Source of the DNA: Rhodovulum bhavnagarense
GTDB taxonomy: Bacteria; Pseudomonadota; Alphaproteobacteria; Rhodobacterales; Rhodobacteraceae
DNA: 64,000 nt
Assembly: GCF_004343505.1 (NCBI RefSeq)
Contig: NZ_SLXU01000001.1
Coordinates: forward strand, 434,001-498,000
Direction: 5' to 3'
In this document: one piece after another, positions 44,228 through 54,864 of the stretch
How the letters are laid out: the number at the start of each line of letters is the position of its first letter
How positions within the stretch are numbered: position 1 is the stretch's first letter
Made by a program: the position numbers and the translations under genes
The notes under the pieces: model-generated
The model's input: the letters and a program-made list of their open reading frames with translations, nothing else
Databases searched by the model: none
What the model was told of the DNA's origin: nothing

Positions 44228-45171
44228 TATTCGAACTCCATTTCCGTATAGACGACGCCCGCGTTCTTGGTCGCCAGTTCCTCGAACGTGTCCAGGTGGG
44301 CATAGGGGCTTTGGTCGACATAATAGGCATCGTCCAGCGATCCGCCAGCGTCCAGGTGTTCGCCGATCTTGCCCCGCAGGTAGGTCAGGTAATCATGGGT
44401 GTAACGCCGCACCTGGGCCATGTTGGTCGGGTGCCCGTGGCCGGGGATGACGTAAAGCGCGCCCAGCGGCTCGAACGCCTCGTTCCAGGTCTCGATCCAG
44501 CAGGACGTGCAGGTTTCGGCAAAGATCGGCGGCATGCGTTGGTGGAACGCCACGTCGCCCGCGATGATCAGCTTCTGTTCGGGCAGCCAGACGGAAATGT
44601 CGCCCTCGGAATGGGCCGGGCCCAGGTACAGCACCTCGATCTTCATCCCGCCCATCTCGATATCGTAGCGGTCGGTGAAGGTGATGTTGGGGCCGACCGC
44701 CTCGGTGCCCTCGGCATTCTCGCGGGCGTATCGTTTCATCCCTTCGAGGATCTGAAAGGCGTTGTCCTCGAACACTTTCTTGGCCTCTTCATGGGCGAGG
44801 ATATCGACGCCCTGTGCCGCCCAATAGCTGTTGCCTAGCATCGCGTGGCCCTGGCCGTTTTCGTTGATCACCAGTTTCACCGGCTGATCGGTGACGGCCT
44901 TGATCTCGTCGTGCAGGGCCTCGGCGAGCCTTGCATTGGCGCCGCCATTCACGACGATCACCCCGTCGCCGGTCACGATGAAGGACAGGTTGTTGTTGTG
45001 GCCCGCGTTTTCATAGGTCGGCGGGGCGGTCGCGCCGATCGCCGAAAAGACATGCGGGATCACCTCGACCGGCTTTTCGTACAGCACGGATTGGGGATAC
45101 TGGTCTGGGATGTCCTCGCTGGCAAACGCAGGGGCGGCCAGCAAGGCACAGAAAAGTGCTTTGCGGATCAT
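44227..45171 (-). CDS. Periplasmic metallo-beta-lactamase-fold protein with altered metal motif
   Basis: Encodes 314 residues with a Sec signal peptide (ALFCALLAAPAFAS). The metallo-beta-lactamase fold is evident from GDGVIVVNGG, GPAHSEGDISVW, IAGDVAFHQRMPP and IPGHGHPTN, but the first metal motif HxHxDH is replaced: the segment reads NENGQGHAMLGN (residues 103-114), giving N, Q, H and A at the four ligand positions. The later ligands H, D and H are kept. It resembles the SoxH/quinoprotein-relay hydrolases of sulfur and alcohol oxidisers. Substrate unknown. GGGAGGAG precedes the start. Confidence 0.7.
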   Translation of the reverse strand: MIRKALFCALLAAPAFASEDIPDQYPQSVLYEKPVEVIPHVFSAIGATAPPTYENAGHNNNLSFIVTGDGVIVVNGGANARLAEALHDEIKAVTDQPVKLVINENGQGHAMLGNSYWAAQGVDILAHEEAKKVFEDNAFQILEGMKRYARENAEGTEAVGPNITFTDRYDIEMGGMKIEVLYLGPAHSEGDISVWLPEQKLIIAGDVAFHQRMPPIFAETCTSCWIETWNEAFEPLGALYVIPGHGHPTNMAQVRRYTHDYLTYLRGKIGEHLDAGGSLDDAYYVDQSPYAHLDTFEELATKNAGVVYTEMEFE

Positions 45172-45282
45172 GGTTGAACTCCTCCCTTATGCGGCAAGCA
45201 TAGACGCATTCATATTTGTGAGGCTAGGGGGAAGAGACGCCGCCGAGGTACCCGAGGGCGGCTTGTCGGCTGGCCGGCGTAA

Positions 45283-45313
45283 ATCCGCAGCATCGCAAAG
45301 GGACGCTGCGGAT
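45283..45313 (-). terminator. Weak hairpin after rpe
   Basis: ATCCGCAGC (45283-45291) pairs with GCTGCGGAT (45305-45313) around a 13-base loop; on the minus strand TTTAC follows. It sits in the 219-base gap that separates the core cbb genes from the metallo-hydrolase group, which may therefore have its own promoter. Confidence 0.4.
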
Positions 45314-45390
45314 GTTTGGGTCTGGCCACGTCGTGCATGTTGCGCGGCCGGTCCGCGCCCGGGCGTCGGGCGCGGTCGTCGGTTCGCGTC

Positions 45391-46086
45391 TTAGGTGGTT
45401 TTCTGCGCGGCCTCGGCCGCCTCGCGGATGGCGCGAATGTTCTGGCCATAGACCTCGGGATTGTCGACCGACCCGCCCTTGAACACCGCCGAACCCGCGA
45501 CGAAGCAATCCGCCCCGGCCGCGACCAGCGGGCCCACCGTCGTGGGGTCGACCCCGCCATCCACCTGGATGTGGATCTCGCGATCCCCGATCATCTCGCG
45601 GATCTGGGCCACCTTTTGCACGCTGGAGGGGATGAACTTCTGCCCGCCGAAGCCGGGGTTCACGCTCATCACCAGAACCATGTCCACCAGGTCCAGGAGT
45701 TCGGAAATCACGTTCGCAGGGGTGCCTGGGTTGAGGCTGATGCCGCATTTCGTGCCGGTCGCCTTGATCGCCTGCAAGGTCCGGTGCGGGTGCGGCCCTG
45801 CCTCCCAGTGTGCGACGATCATGTCGGCGCCGGCCTCGGCATAGGCCTCGATATAGGGATCCACCGGCGCGATCATCAGGTGAACGTCCATGAAGGTCTT
45901 CACATGGGGACGGAACGCCTTCACCGCGGGCGGGCCGAAGGTGAGGTTCGGGACGAAATGCCCGTCCATCACGTCCACATGCACCCAATCGGCGCCTTGC
46001 GCCTCGATGGCCTGAATCTCCTGCCCGAAATTGGCGAAATCTGCCGACAGGATCGAGGGGGCGATCTTGATGGAGCGGTCAAACAT
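45391..46086 (-). CDS. rpe: Ribulose-phosphate 3-epimerase
   Basis: Encodes 231 residues of the TIM-barrel epimerase converting xylulose 5-phosphate to ribulose 5-phosphate (CbbE in the Calvin cycle). Motifs: [48 protein letters not shown] and [19 protein letters not shown]. The start at 46086 has GGGAGG upstream. It follows cbbM after a 91-base gap with a hairpin. Confidence 0.95.
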   Translation of the reverse strand: MFDRSIKIAPSILSADFANFGQEIQAIEAQGADWVHVDVMDGHFVPNLTFGPPAVKAFRPHVKTFMDVHLMIAPVDPYIEAYAEAGADMIVAHWEAGPHPHRTLQAIKATGTKCGISLNPGTPANVISELLDLVDMVLVMSVNPGFGGQKFIPSSVQKVAQIREMIGDREIHIQVDGGVDPTTVGPLVAAGADCFVAGSAVFKGGSVDNPEVYGQNIRAIREAAEAAQKTT

Positions 46087-46117
46087 CCTTGGGGTCCTCC
46101 CGAAGTGGTCATGGGGT

Positions 46118-46157
46118 GCGTGGGCCGGAAGGGAAGGGAAAACCACCCGGCCCACGC
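46118..46157 (-). other. Intercistronic hairpin between cbbM and rpe
   Basis: An 11-bp stem GCGTGGGCCGG (46118-46128) with 46147-46157 and an 18-base loop, no T-tract. Likely stabilises or attenuates the message downstream of the abundant RuBisCO transcript. Confidence 0.5.
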
Positions 46158-46177
46158 CTGGAAAACTGGGCGCCTGC

Positions 46178-47560
46178 TTACGCGGCGACGCCCAGCTTTT
46201 CGCGCCAGCCCGGGTAGAGCTTGTCGGCGTCGTTCTGGAAGCTCTCAAACGCGCGGGCCAGTTCCTTGTGATCCTTGGCGTAATCCACCAGGTTCACGCC
46301 GGCCTTCCACGCGTCATGCGCCTGGCCCAGCGACTTGGCCCCGGCGGTGCCGCCATCCACGTGACCGAAGGCGCCGCCGCCCGAGGTCTGGATGATGTTC
46401 GAATGGCCCAGGTTGTCGAAAAAGCCCGGCAGGCGCAGCGCGTTCATGCCGCCCGAGATGATCGGGGTGGTCGGCTTCATGCCCTGCCAGCCCTGCTTGT
46501 AGAACGGGCCCTGCGCCTCGTCCTGCTCCAGCATGAAGGCGATGGCCTTGTCGGCGGCGTCGCCTTCCATCTTGCCAAAGCCCATGGTGCCGGTGTGGAT
46601 GCCCGAGGCACCCGACAGGCGGCTCATCTTGCAGTGCACGAAGGCGGTGTAGCCGCGCTTGGACTGGGGCGAGGTCACGGCGCCGTGGCCGGCGCGGTGG
46701 TAGTGCAGGAACTGGCCGGGGAAGTTGCGGCGGGCGACCGTCACGGCGGTCGGGCCGGCAACATAGCCGTCCACCAGGAAGGCCACGTGATCGGCGTCGG
46801 GGCCGAAGGCTTCGAGGATGAATTCGCCGCGGGCGATCATCTCGGCCGGGTCGTCGGCGGTGATGTTGGCCGAGAACAGCTTGGCCTGGCCGGTTTCATC
46901 CTGCGCGCGCTTCATCGCGTCGGCGACCAGGGTGATCGTGTCCTTCAGCGGGGCGAAGACCTGGTTGCCCTGGGGTTCGTCGTTCTTGATGAAATCGCCG
47001 CCCAGCCAGAATTCATAGCAGGCATCGGCGAAGGGCTGCGGGCGCAGGCCGAGCTTCGGCTTGATGATGGTGCCCACGACCATGCCGCCATTGGTGACGT
47101 CGCGGTCCAGCACGCGCCACATGTCCTGGATGTTCATCGACGGGCCGTCGAACAGGCGCAGATAGGCGGGCGGCACGTAGAAATCGTGCATCTTGGCGTA
47201 TTCGACGTCGCCCATGCCCTGGTTGTTGCCGATGGTCAGCGTCAGGAAGGAGGCCAGCATCGCGCGGCCATCGATGATGTTGCGATCGAACAATTCGATG
47301 GGATAGGCGATCTTCATCAGTTCCTTGTCGGGGTCGATTTCATACACAAGGGCGTCCACGCCCTTGGTGAAATCGTCCGTGGTGCAGACCTCGACATTGG
47401 TGCCGGTGGAGCTTTCGGCGGCGAAGTGGGCGGCGACGGACAGGTAGTCGCCAAAGCCTTCTTTCGGCTTCATGATATAGGCGCAAAGAACGTGGCGCCC
47501 GCCTGCGATGAGCGATTTTTCGTCAAGGTCAAGACGCGCGTAGCGATTTGACTGGTCCAT
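46178..47560 (-). CDS. cbbM: Ribulose-1,5-bisphosphate carboxylase, form II
   Basis: Encodes 460 residues of form II RuBisCO, the dimeric large-subunit-only CO2-fixing enzyme of the cytoplasm. Catalytic residues are in place: K167 in TIIKPKLG, the carbamylated K192 with D194 and E195 in [11 protein letters not shown], the loop GKMEGDAA with lysine, and the [11 protein letters not shown] phosphate site. GGGAGG precedes the start. No small-subunit gene or cbbQ/cbbO activase gene is adjacent. Form II enzymes suit high CO2 and low O2. Confidence 0.97.
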   Translation of the reverse strand: MDQSNRYARLDLDEKSLIAGGRHVLCAYIMKPKEGFGDYLSVAAHFAAESSTGTNVEVCTTDDFTKGVDALVYEIDPDKELMKIAYPIELFDRNIIDGRAMLASFLTLTIGNNQGMGDVEYAKMHDFYVPPAYLRLFDGPSMNIQDMWRVLDRDVTNGGMVVGTIIKPKLGLRPQPFADACYEFWLGGDFIKNDEPQGNQVFAPLKDTITLVADAMKRAQDETGQAKLFSANITADDPAEMIARGEFILEAFGPDADHVAFLVDGYVAGPTAVTVARRNFPGQFLHYHRAGHGAVTSPQSKRGYTAFVHCKMSRLSGASGIHTGTMGFGKMEGDAADKAIAFMLEQDEAQGPFYKQGWQGMKPTTPIISGGMNALRLPGFFDNLGHSNIIQTSGGGAFGHVDGGTAGAKSLGQAHDAWKAGVNLVDYAKDHKELARAFESFQNDADKLYPGWREKLGVAA

Positions 47561-47616
47561 GTTGAGTCCTCCCGGGGGGTTCAGATTCCTGTGGTCGCGC
47601 GTTTCCGTGTGGATCG

Positions 47617-47650
47617 GGCGACCCGGCGGTTTCCGGCGCCGGGTCGCCCT
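47617..47650 (-). other. Intercistronic hairpin between cbbA and cbbM
   Basis: A perfect 12-bp stem GGGCGACCCGGC (47617-47628) with 47639-47650 and a 10-base loop, just after the cbbA stop and 57 bases before the cbbM start, without T-tract. Probably protects or separates the cbbM message. Confidence 0.55.
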
Positions 47651-47656
47651 CCCTTG

Positions 47657-48721
47657 TCAGTTAACCTTGGGGTCAAGGCTGCCGTCTGCGTAACGCTTGG
47701 CCATGTCGTCCATCGAGATCACGTCGATTTTCGAGGCATTTCCGGCGGTGCCGAACCGCTCGAAACGGTCGAGGCACAGCTTGGTCATCTCTTCCATTGC
47801 CGGGATCATGAACTTGCGCGGGTCGAACTCGGTGGGCTTGTCCTTGGCGACCTTGCGGAACTGGCCGGTCAGCGCCATCCGGTTGTCGGTGTCGATATTG
47901 ACCTTGCGAACGCCCGACTTGATGCCGCGCTCGATTTCCTCGACCGGCACGCCATAGGTCTGGGGCATCTCACCGCCCGACTCGTTGATCAGGTCTTGCA
48001 GGTATTGCGGCACGCTTGATGAGCCGTGCATCACCAGGTGCACGTTCGGGATCTTGGCGTGGATCTTCTCGATCTGGCTGATGGCCAAGGTCTCGCCCGT
48101 CGGCTTCTGGCTGAACTTGTAGGCGCCATGGCTGGTGCCGCAGGCAATGGCCAGCGCGTCGACCTTGGTCAGCTTGACGAATTCGGCGGCCTCATCGGGA
48201 TCGGTCAGCAACTGCTCTTTCGAGAGCTTGCCTTCCGCGCCCGAGCCGTCCTCTTTCGCGGCTTCACCGGTTTCCAGGTTACCCAGAACGCCCAGCTCGC
48301 CCTCGACCGAGGCGCCGACCCAGTGGGCCATGTCCGCCACCGCCTTGGTGATGGCCACGTTGTAATCCCAGTCGGCCGGGGTCTTCATGTCTTCCTTCAG
48401 CGAACCGTCCATCATCACCGAGGTGAACCCATGCTTGATCGCGCTCAGGCAGGTCGCCTCGTTATTGCCATGGTCCTGGTGCATGCAGAGCGGGATCTTG
48501 GGGAACATTTCGCTCAGCGCCTGGATCATGTGGCGCAGCATGATGTCGCCCGCATAAGAGCGCGCGCCGCGGCTGGCCTGCATAATCACGGGGGCGTCGC
48601 ATTTTTCCGCCGCTTTCATGATCGCAAGGCCTTGCTCCATGTTGTTGATGTTGAAGGCCGGGACGCCGTAGCCATGTTCGGCCGCGTGATCCAGGAGTTG
48701 CCGCAGGGTAATAAGAGCCAT
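47657..48721 (-). CDS. cbbA: Fructose-bisphosphate aldolase, class II
   Basis: Encodes 354 residues of the zinc-dependent aldolase joining triose phosphates to fructose 1,6-bisphosphate (and erythrose 4-phosphate to sedoheptulose bisphosphate). Zinc histidines appear in [14 protein letters not shown] and [13 protein letters not shown], with EGELGVLGN and [11 protein letters not shown] as family marks. GGAGGACATCG precedes the start. Part of the core cbb operon. Confidence 0.96.
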   Translation of the reverse strand: MALITLRQLLDHAAEHGYGVPAFNINNMEQGLAIMKAAEKCDAPVIMQASRGARSYAGDIMLRHMIQALSEMFPKIPLCMHQDHGNNEATCLSAIKHGFTSVMMDGSLKEDMKTPADWDYNVAITKAVADMAHWVGASVEGELGVLGNLETGEAAKEDGSGAEGKLSKEQLLTDPDEAAEFVKLTKVDALAIACGTSHGAYKFSQKPTGETLAISQIEKIHAKIPNVHLVMHGSSSVPQYLQDLINESGGEMPQTYGVPVEEIERGIKSGVRKVNIDTDNRMALTGQFRKVAKDKPTEFDPRKFMIPAMEEMTKLCLDRFERFGTAGNASKIDVISMDDMAKRYADGSLDPKVN

Positions 48722-48733
48722 CGATGTCCTCCG

Positions 48734-49942
48734 TCAGGCTGCGTGTTCTTTGCGTTCCAGTGCTGAAAGACCCGGCAGGGGCCGGCCCTCCAGCCATTCG
48801 AGGAATGCCCCACCGGCGGTGGAGACATGGGTGAAATCATTCATGACGCCGGCTGCGTTCAGCGCAGCCATGGTATCCGCGCCGCCCGCGACCGAGACAC
48901 ACAGGCCTGCGCGACTTTGTTCGGCTACGGTCTGCGCCAGGGCGTTGGTGCCAGCGTCGAAAGGCGGGGTTTCATAGGTGCCCATCGGTCCGTTCCACAG
49001 GATCGTGCGCGCACCGCGCAGGATTTCCCGGTAACGCGCCACCGTGTTGGGGCCTATATCGAGAATGCGTCGGTTCGCGCGAATACCACCCAGTGGCACC
49101 GGATAGGCGTTTACCCCCCGCCGCTGAAATGCGGCGACGACGAAATCCTCGGGCAGCATGATCTCGCAACCCGCCACCATGGCCAATGCCGAGATTTCAA
49201 GAATTTCCTCGGCGTGTTCGGGTTCGATGAACGAGCGGCCTATGGAATAGCCACGGGCGAACAGAAAGGCATTTGCCAGCCCGCCGCCCAGCAGGATCGT
49301 GTCGATCTTGGGCACAAGCCGTTTCAGCACGCCCAGGCGCGGTGCCACGCTGCCACCGCCGATCAGCGCGACCGAAGGGTATTGCGGATCGGTCAGCGCC
49401 CCGCCAAGCGCGCTGAGTTCCTGCATGAACAACGGTCCCGCGGCCACACGGTCGGCTGCGAGGACAGCGGATGTCGTCGAGGCATGCCCCCGGTGACAGC
49501 AGGAAAAGGCGTCGTTGACATAGACATCGCCCAGCCGTGCCAGTTGTGCCCCGAGCGATGGGTCGTTGCGTTCCTCGCCCCGTTCGAACCGCAGGTTCTC
49601 GCACAGCATCACCTCGCCCGGCTCCATCAATTCGCTGGTCCGTTCCACGAGAGGCCCGGCGCAGGTGTCGTTGAAAATCACCGGACGCCTCAGCGCCCGC
49701 TCAAGCGCGGGTTTCAGCCGCTCTGTGGTCAGCCGGGGTGTCAACTCGCCCTCTGGGCGCCCCAGATGCGTCAACACCACGATGCGCGCGCCTTGGTCCA
49801 GAAGCGGTTTCATGCCCTCGGCGAAGCGGGCGATACGCGTGGTATCGCCCAGCCCCTCATGCGTCAGCGGCACGTTCAAATCGGCCCGCACCGCAAGGCG
49901 CTTGCCCGCAACATCCAGCGATGTCAGGGGCGTCGGCGCCAT
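48734..49942 (-). CDS. pgk: Phosphoglycerate kinase, divergent
   Basis: Encodes 402 residues. Phosphoglycerate kinase is clear from RADLNVPL (R19), THLGRPEG, LRFERGEERNDP, VYVNDAFSCCHRGHAS, LLGGGLANAF and GPMGTYETPPFDAGT. However the GGAKVSTK motif reads GGGSVAPR (195-202), so the lysines that stabilise the transferred phosphoryl group and bind nucleotide are serine 198 and arginine 202. Activity may be lowered or the copy specialised. The start shares a base with the gap stop (TGATG). The position in the cbb operon indicates a Calvin-cycle role. Confidence 0.9.
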   Translation of the reverse strand: MAPTPLTSLDVAGKRLAVRADLNVPLTHEGLGDTTRIARFAEGMKPLLDQGARIVVLTHLGRPEGELTPRLTTERLKPALERALRRPVIFNDTCAGPLVERTSELMEPGEVMLCENLRFERGEERNDPSLGAQLARLGDVYVNDAFSCCHRGHASTTSAVLAADRVAAGPLFMQELSALGGALTDPQYPSVALIGGGSVAPRLGVLKRLVPKIDTILLGGGLANAFLFARGYSIGRSFIEPEHAEEILEISALAMVAGCEIMLPEDFVVAAFQRRGVNAYPVPLGGIRANRRILDIGPNTVARYREILRGARTILWNGPMGTYETPPFDAGTNALAQTVAEQSRAGLCVSVAGGADTMAALNAAGVMNDFTHVSTAGGAFLEWLEGRPLPGLSALERKEHAA

Positions 49943-50943
49943 CAGATCAGCGCCCCCATCGCGACGGCGGTGTCCGACATGCGGTTGGAGAAGCCCCACT
50001 CGTTGTCGTACCAGGTCAGGATGCGCACCATGGTGCCGTCCATGACCTTGGTCTGGTCCATGTGGAAGATCGAGGAATGCGGATCATGGTTGAAGTCCAT
50101 GCTGACCAGCGATTCCTCGGTATAGCCCAGAACGCCCTTCATCGGGCCGTCGGCGGCGGCCTTGATCGCGGCGTTCACTTCCGCGACGGTGGTGTCGCGG
50201 TTGGCCTCGAACACCAGGTCCACGACCGACACGTTCGGGGTGGGCACGCGGATGGCGACGCCGTCCAGCTTGCCGTTCAGTTCCGGCAGCACCAGGCCCA
50301 CGGCCTTGGCGGCCCCGGTCGAGGTCGGGATCATGCTCATCGCCGCGGCGCGGGCGCGGTACAGGTCCTTGTGCATCGTGTCCAGCGTCGGCTGGTCGCC
50401 GGTATAGCTGTGCGTGGTGGTCATGAAGCCGCGCTTGATGCCGATGGCGTCGTTCAGAACCTTCGCCACCGGCGACAGGCAGTTGGTGGTGCAGGACGCG
50501 TTCGACACGACCACGTCATCCTTGGTCAGGGTGCCATGGTTCACGCCGTAAACGATGGTCTTGTCGGCACCGTCTGCAGGCGCCGAGACCAGAACGCGCT
50601 TGGACCCGTTTTCCAGGTGCATCGCGGCCTTTTCGCGCGCGGTGAAGATACCGGTGCATTCCATCGCGATGTCCACGTCGCCCCAAGGCAGGTCCTTGGG
50701 GTCGCGGATCGCGGTGACCTTGATCGGGCCGCGGCCGACGTCGATGGTGTCGCCGTTCACCGTCACGGTGCCGGGGAAACGGCCATGAACGCTGTCATAG
50801 CGCACCAGGTGGGCATTGGTTTCCACCGGGCCCAGGTCGTTGATCGCGACCACCTCGATATCGGTGCGGCCCGATTCCACGATGGCCCGCAGCACGTTGC
50901 GGCCGATACGGCCGAAACCGTTGATAGCAACTTTCACAGTCAT
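49942..50943 (-). CDS. gap: Glyceraldehyde-3-phosphate dehydrogenase, type I
   Basis: Encodes 333 residues. NAD(P)-binding start [16 protein letters not shown], the catalytic [13 protein letters not shown] cysteine, [11 protein letters not shown] and [12 protein letters not shown] are all canonical. In the Calvin cycle it reduces 1,3-bisphosphoglycerate (CbbG). The residue after the second strand (AINDLG, aspartate) suggests NAD preference by family rule, which would be unusual for a biosynthetic enzyme; this is a weak guide. A 12-base gap separates it from tkt. Confidence 0.96.
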   Translation of the reverse strand: MTVKVAINGFGRIGRNVLRAIVESGRTDIEVVAINDLGPVETNAHLVRYDSVHGRFPGTVTVNGDTIDVGRGPIKVTAIRDPKDLPWGDVDIAMECTGIFTAREKAAMHLENGSKRVLVSAPADGADKTIVYGVNHGTLTKDDVVVSNASCTTNCLSPVAKVLNDAIGIKRGFMTTTHSYTGDQPTLDTMHKDLYRARAAAMSMIPTSTGAAKAVGLVLPELNGKLDGVAIRVPTPNVSVVDLVFEANRDTTVAEVNAAIKAAADGPMKGVLGYTEESLVSMDFNHDPHSSIFHMDQTKVMDGTMVRILTWYDNEWGFSNRMSDTAVAMGALI

Positions 50944-50955
50944 GTTAGACCCTTC

Positions 50956-52950
50956 TTACTTGATCAGGTTCTTGGCGGCATCCGCCACGGCCTCGGCAGT
51001 GATGCCGAAATGCTTGTATAGGTCCCCCGCCGGTGCCGATGCACCGAAGGAGGTCATGCCGACGAAGGCAGAGTTCTGGCCCAAGAGCGGTGCCCAGCCC
51101 TGTTCGATCGCGGCTTCCACGCCCACGCGGGGCGCATCGCCCAGCACGGATGCCTTGTAGGCGTCATCCTGCGCGGCGAAAAGCTCGAAACACGGGGCGG
51201 AAATCACCGCAGCCTTGATGCCAGACTGGGCCAACAGGTCGGCCGCCTTCATCGCGATCTCGACCTCGGAGCCAGTGCCGATAAGTGTCACGTCACGCGC
51301 ACCATCGGCCTCGCGCAGGACATAGGCGCCCTTGGCCACCATGTTTTCCGTCACATGCGCGGTTCGCAGACAGGGCAGGTTCTGGCGAGACAGCGACAGC
51401 ATCGAGGGGGTGGCCTTCATTCCCAGCGCCGCCTGCCATGCCTCGGCTGTTTCGACCACGTCGGCGGGACGGAAAACGTTAAGGTTGGGCATCGCGCGAT
51501 ACGAGGCCAGCACCTCGACCGGCTGGTGCGTCGGGCCATCCTCACCCAGACCGATGGAATCGTGGGTCAGCACGTAGATCACCCGAATGCCCATCAGCGC
51601 GGCCAGGCGGATCGCGCCGCGGCCGTAATCGGCGAAGATCAGGAAGGTGCCGCCATAGGGAATGAAGCCCCCGTGCAGCGCGATCCCGTTCATGATCGCG
51701 TTCATGCCATGCTCGCGCACGCCGTAACGGATGTAGTCACCCGAGAAGTCGGCGGCCGTGACATCTCTCATGCCGCCGGTCTTGGTCAGGTTCGACCCCG
51801 TCAGGTCGGCCGAGCCGCCCGCGGTGTTGGGCAGGGTGGTGTTGATCACCTCCAGCGCCATCTGGCTGGCCTTGCGGGTGGCCACCTTGGGGGCATCCGC
51901 CGACAGCTTGGCCTTGTAGGCGTCGATGGCCGCATCCAGCGTCGCGGCATCGGGATCTGCCATCGAGGTCTCGAATGCTTCCTTGCCTGCATTCGCAGCC
52001 AAGCGAGCCTCCCATGCTTCGCGCGCGGCACGGCCGCGGGCCGATACCGCATGCCAGGCGTCATAGACATCTTGCGGCACGGTGAAGGGCTCGTGCGGCC
52101 AATCCAGCGCCTTGCGCGCGGCGGCGATTTCTTCGTCGCCGAGGGGGGCGCCATGCACGTCATGGGTGCCCTGCTTGTTGGGCGCGCCAAAACCGATGAT
52201 GGTGCGACAGGCGATCATCGAGGGTTTGTCGGTCACCGCGCGGGCGGCTTCGATTGCTGCGGCGACGGCTTCCTTGTCGTGGCCGTCGACCGATTGCACA
52301 TGCCAGCCGGCGGCCTCGAAGCGCATCTTCTGGTTCATCGAAGTGGACACATCGGTAGAGCCGTCGATGGTGATCTGGTTGTCGTCCCACAGCACGATCA
52401 AGCGCCCCAGCCCGTGATGGCCGGCAAAGTCAATCACCTCGTGGCTGACGCCCTCCATCAGGCAGCCGTCCCCGGCGATCACGTAGGTATAATGGTCAAC
52501 GAGGTCATCACCAAAGCGGGCATTGTGCATCCGCTCAGCCAGCGCCATGCCGACGGCCGCCGAAAAACCCTGGCCCAGCGGGCCGGTGGTCACCTCGATG
52601 CCCTTGGCGTGGCCGTATTCCGGGTGACCGGCGGTGCGATAGCCCATCTGGCGGAAGTTGCGCAACTGGTCCATGTCCATGTCGTCATAGCCCAGCAGGT
52701 GGTTGATCGCGTAGACCAGCATCGAGCCGTGGCCCGCGCTCATCACGAAGCGGTCGCGGTCGGCCCATTTGTCGGCGCTGGGGTCGATCTTCATGAAGCG
52801 GTTGAACAGTACCGCGGCGATGTCCGCGGTGCCCATTGGCGCGCCCGGATGGCCGGAATTGGCCGCCTGGACGGCATCCATGGACAGGGCCCGGATGGCA
52901 TTGGCCATCAGGTCTTCGGCAGAGGTGTCGATCTGGGTGGGGGCGTTCAT
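50956..52950 (-). CDS. tkt: Transketolase
   Basis: Encodes 664 residues, the normal size. Thiamine diphosphate and substrate sites: [50 protein letters not shown] with [14 protein letters not shown], the catalytic glutamate region [17 protein letters not shown] and [19 protein letters not shown]. It moves two-carbon units in the regenerative phase of the Calvin cycle (CbbT). GAGGAGG precedes the start; a 13-base gap separates it from prk. Confidence 0.97.
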   Translation of the reverse strand: MNAPTQIDTSAEDLMANAIRALSMDAVQAANSGHPGAPMGTADIAAVLFNRFMKIDPSADKWADRDRFVMSAGHGSMLVYAINHLLGYDDMDMDQLRNFRQMGYRTAGHPEYGHAKGIEVTTGPLGQGFSAAVGMALAERMHNARFGDDLVDHYTYVIAGDGCLMEGVSHEVIDFAGHHGLGRLIVLWDDNQITIDGSTDVSTSMNQKMRFEAAGWHVQSVDGHDKEAVAAAIEAARAVTDKPSMIACRTIIGFGAPNKQGTHDVHGAPLGDEEIAAARKALDWPHEPFTVPQDVYDAWHAVSARGRAAREAWEARLAANAGKEAFETSMADPDAATLDAAIDAYKAKLSADAPKVATRKASQMALEVINTTLPNTAGGSADLTGSNLTKTGGMRDVTAADFSGDYIRYGVREHGMNAIMNGIALHGGFIPYGGTFLIFADYGRGAIRLAALMGIRVIYVLTHDSIGLGEDGPTHQPVEVLASYRAMPNLNVFRPADVVETAEAWQAALGMKATPSMLSLSRQNLPCLRTAHVTENMVAKGAYVLREADGARDVTLIGTGSEVEIAMKAADLLAQSGIKAAVISAPCFELFAAQDDAYKASVLGDAPRVGVEAAIEQGWAPLLGQNSAFVGMTSFGASAPAGDLYKHFGITAEAVADAAKNLIK

Positions 52951-52963
52951 TGTCGGTGCCTCC

Positions 52964-53836
52964 TCAGGCGCGCTTTGATTCAGAGACGAGACGCTCGATC
53001 ATCGGCGTCAGGATAAGCTGCATCGCGAGGTCGAGCTTGCCGCCGGGGATCACGATGGAGTTGGCGCGGCTCATCCAGGAGCCGTCGATCATCGACACGA
53101 GATACGAAAAGTCGATACCGCGCGGATTCTTGAAGCGGATCACCACCAGACTCTCGTCCGGGGTCGGGATCCAGCGGGCAACCAGCGGGTTCGAGGTATC
53201 AACCACCGGCACGCGCTGGAAGTTGATGTCGGTCTCGGTGAATTGCGGGATGATGCAATGCACGTAGGAATGCATCCGGCGCAGGATCACGTCGGTCACC
53301 GCCTCGGTGGTATAGCCGCGCTTTGCCTTGTCGCGGTGGATCTTCTGGATCCATTCGAGGTTCACGACCGGCACCACGCCGATCTTGAGATCTGCATATT
53401 TGGCGATATTGACCTCGTCATTGACCACCGCGCCATGCAGACCCTCGTAAAACAAAAGGTCAGAGCCATCCTCGAACGGCGCCCACTCGGTAAAGTGCCC
53501 CGGCGGTACGCCGTATTTCTCGGCCTCTTCGTCATCATGTACGTAATGGCGCGTGCGCCCCTTGCCGGTATCGCCATATTCGCGAAAGACACGCTCCAGT
53601 TCGGCCAGCTCGTTGGCGTCGTAGCTGAAATGGCTGAAACCTGTATTGCCGGCCGCGTATTGCCGGTCGAGTTCTGCCTTCATGTCCTTGCGGTTGAACT
53701 TGTGAAAGGCATCGCCTTCGATCGAGACAGCGTTCACGCCTTCGCGGCGGAAAATCTGGTCGAACGTATGCTTGACGGTCGAGGTGCCGGCCCCGGAGGA
53801 GCCCACGACGGAAATGATCGGATGTTTCTTGCTCAT
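52964..53836 (-). CDS. cbbP: Phosphoribulokinase
   Basis: Encodes 290 residues of the class I bacterial phosphoribulokinase that makes ribulose 1,5-bisphosphate with ATP. The P-loop is [11 protein letters not shown], followed by [13 protein letters not shown] (catalytic aspartate), [24 protein letters not shown] and [14 protein letters not shown]. The regulatory cysteine pair of plant enzymes is absent; NADH activation is the usual bacterial control. GGGAGG precedes the start. Confidence 0.97.
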   Translation of the reverse strand: MSKKHPIISVVGSSGAGTSTVKHTFDQIFRREGVNAVSIEGDAFHKFNRKDMKAELDRQYAAGNTGFSHFSYDANELAELERVFREYGDTGKGRTRHYVHDDEEAEKYGVPPGHFTEWAPFEDGSDLLFYEGLHGAVVNDEVNIAKYADLKIGVVPVVNLEWIQKIHRDKAKRGYTTEAVTDVILRRMHSYVHCIIPQFTETDINFQRVPVVDTSNPLVARWIPTPDESLVVIRFKNPRGIDFSYLVSMIDGSWMSRANSIVIPGGKLDLAMQLILTPMIERLVSESKRA

Positions 53837-53856
53837 GACTGTCCTCCCGGGAACAT

Positions 53857-54864
53857 TTAGGCGCGGAACAGGCCGCGGTTGCCGAACAGGGCGTTGACCT
53901 CTTGCTCGGGCAGGTCGTGATAGGCGGCCACGCGGCTGACCTTGTCCTTGGAACCGAAAACGAAGGGCGTGCGCGCGTGCAGCTTGTCTGCGGTCTTGGA
54001 CAGGATCGGGTCCTGCGCATCCGTTGCGCTGCCCCCGGCTTGTTCGATGACGAAACCGATCGGGGCGCATTCATAGATCATCCGCAGGCGCCCGCGCTCG
54101 TATCCCTTGCGCGAGTCGCCGGGGTAGAGGAACACGCCGCCGCGGGTCAGGATGCGGTGGGTTTCGGCCACCAGCGACGCCACCCAGCGCATGTTGAAAT
54201 TACCCTCGCGCGGGCCATCCTCACCTGCAAGACAGTCGTCGATATAGGCGCGGATCGGCTTTGGCCAGTGGCGGTAGTTCGAGGCGTTGATCGCGAATTC
54301 ACGCGATGTCTCTGGGACTTTGACCGCTTCTTCGACCAGCACGAACTGTTTGGAGTCTGGGTCGAGCAAGTATTCCTGAGTGCCCTTGCCGAAGGTGACG
54401 ACCAGCATGGTCTGGGGGCCATAGATGATATAACCTCCGCCGATCTGTTCGCTGGCCGGACGCAAGAAAGAGGCGTTACCGTCCTCTTTGGCGTCAAAGA
54501 TCGAAAAGATGGTGCCGATCGACACGTTGACGTCGATATTGGAGGACCCGTCCAGCGGGTCGATGGCAAGGGCGAACCGGCCATTGGGGTCGAGTTCAAC
54601 CACGTCATCCTGTTCTTCCGAGGCGTACCAGCGCACGTCAGCGGTCTTGAGCTTTTCAGCAAAGGCGTCATCGGCCATCACGTCCAGCGCTTTTTGCGTA
54701 TCGCCGCCAAGGTTCTCGCCCACCGACGCGGCGAGCGCGCCGCCGAGCGGGCCGCGCTGGATCGTGCGGGCCAGTTCGGTGCCGACCTCGCAAAGTGCGT
54801 TCATCAGGGGCAGAAGCTCTGTGGGGATATGCTGCAAATCCCGGATCGGGTTTTCGTTTTGCAT
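53857..54864 (-). CDS. cbbF: Fructose-1,6-bisphosphatase, class I
   Basis: Encodes 335 residues. Metal-binding site [25 protein letters not shown] is canonical; [14 protein letters not shown] and the late [22 protein letters not shown] complete the fold. In Calvin-cycle bacteria this enzyme usually also hydrolyses sedoheptulose 1,7-bisphosphate. It is the first gene of the cbb operon, divergent from cbbR, with CGGGAGG before the start. Confidence 0.95.
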   Translation of the reverse strand: MQNENPIRDLQHIPTELLPLMNALCEVGTELARTIQRGPLGGALAASVGENLGGDTQKALDVMADDAFAEKLKTADVRWYASEEQDDVVELDPNGRFALAIDPLDGSSNIDVNVSIGTIFSIFDAKEDGNASFLRPASEQIGGGYIIYGPQTMLVVTFGKGTQEYLLDPDSKQFVLVEEAVKVPETSREFAINASNYRHWPKPIRAYIDDCLAGEDGPREGNFNMRWVASLVAETHRILTRGGVFLYPGDSRKGYERGRLRMIYECAPIGFVIEQAGGSATDAQDPILSKTADKLHARTPFVFGSKDKVSRVAAYHDLPEQEVNALFGNRGLFRA

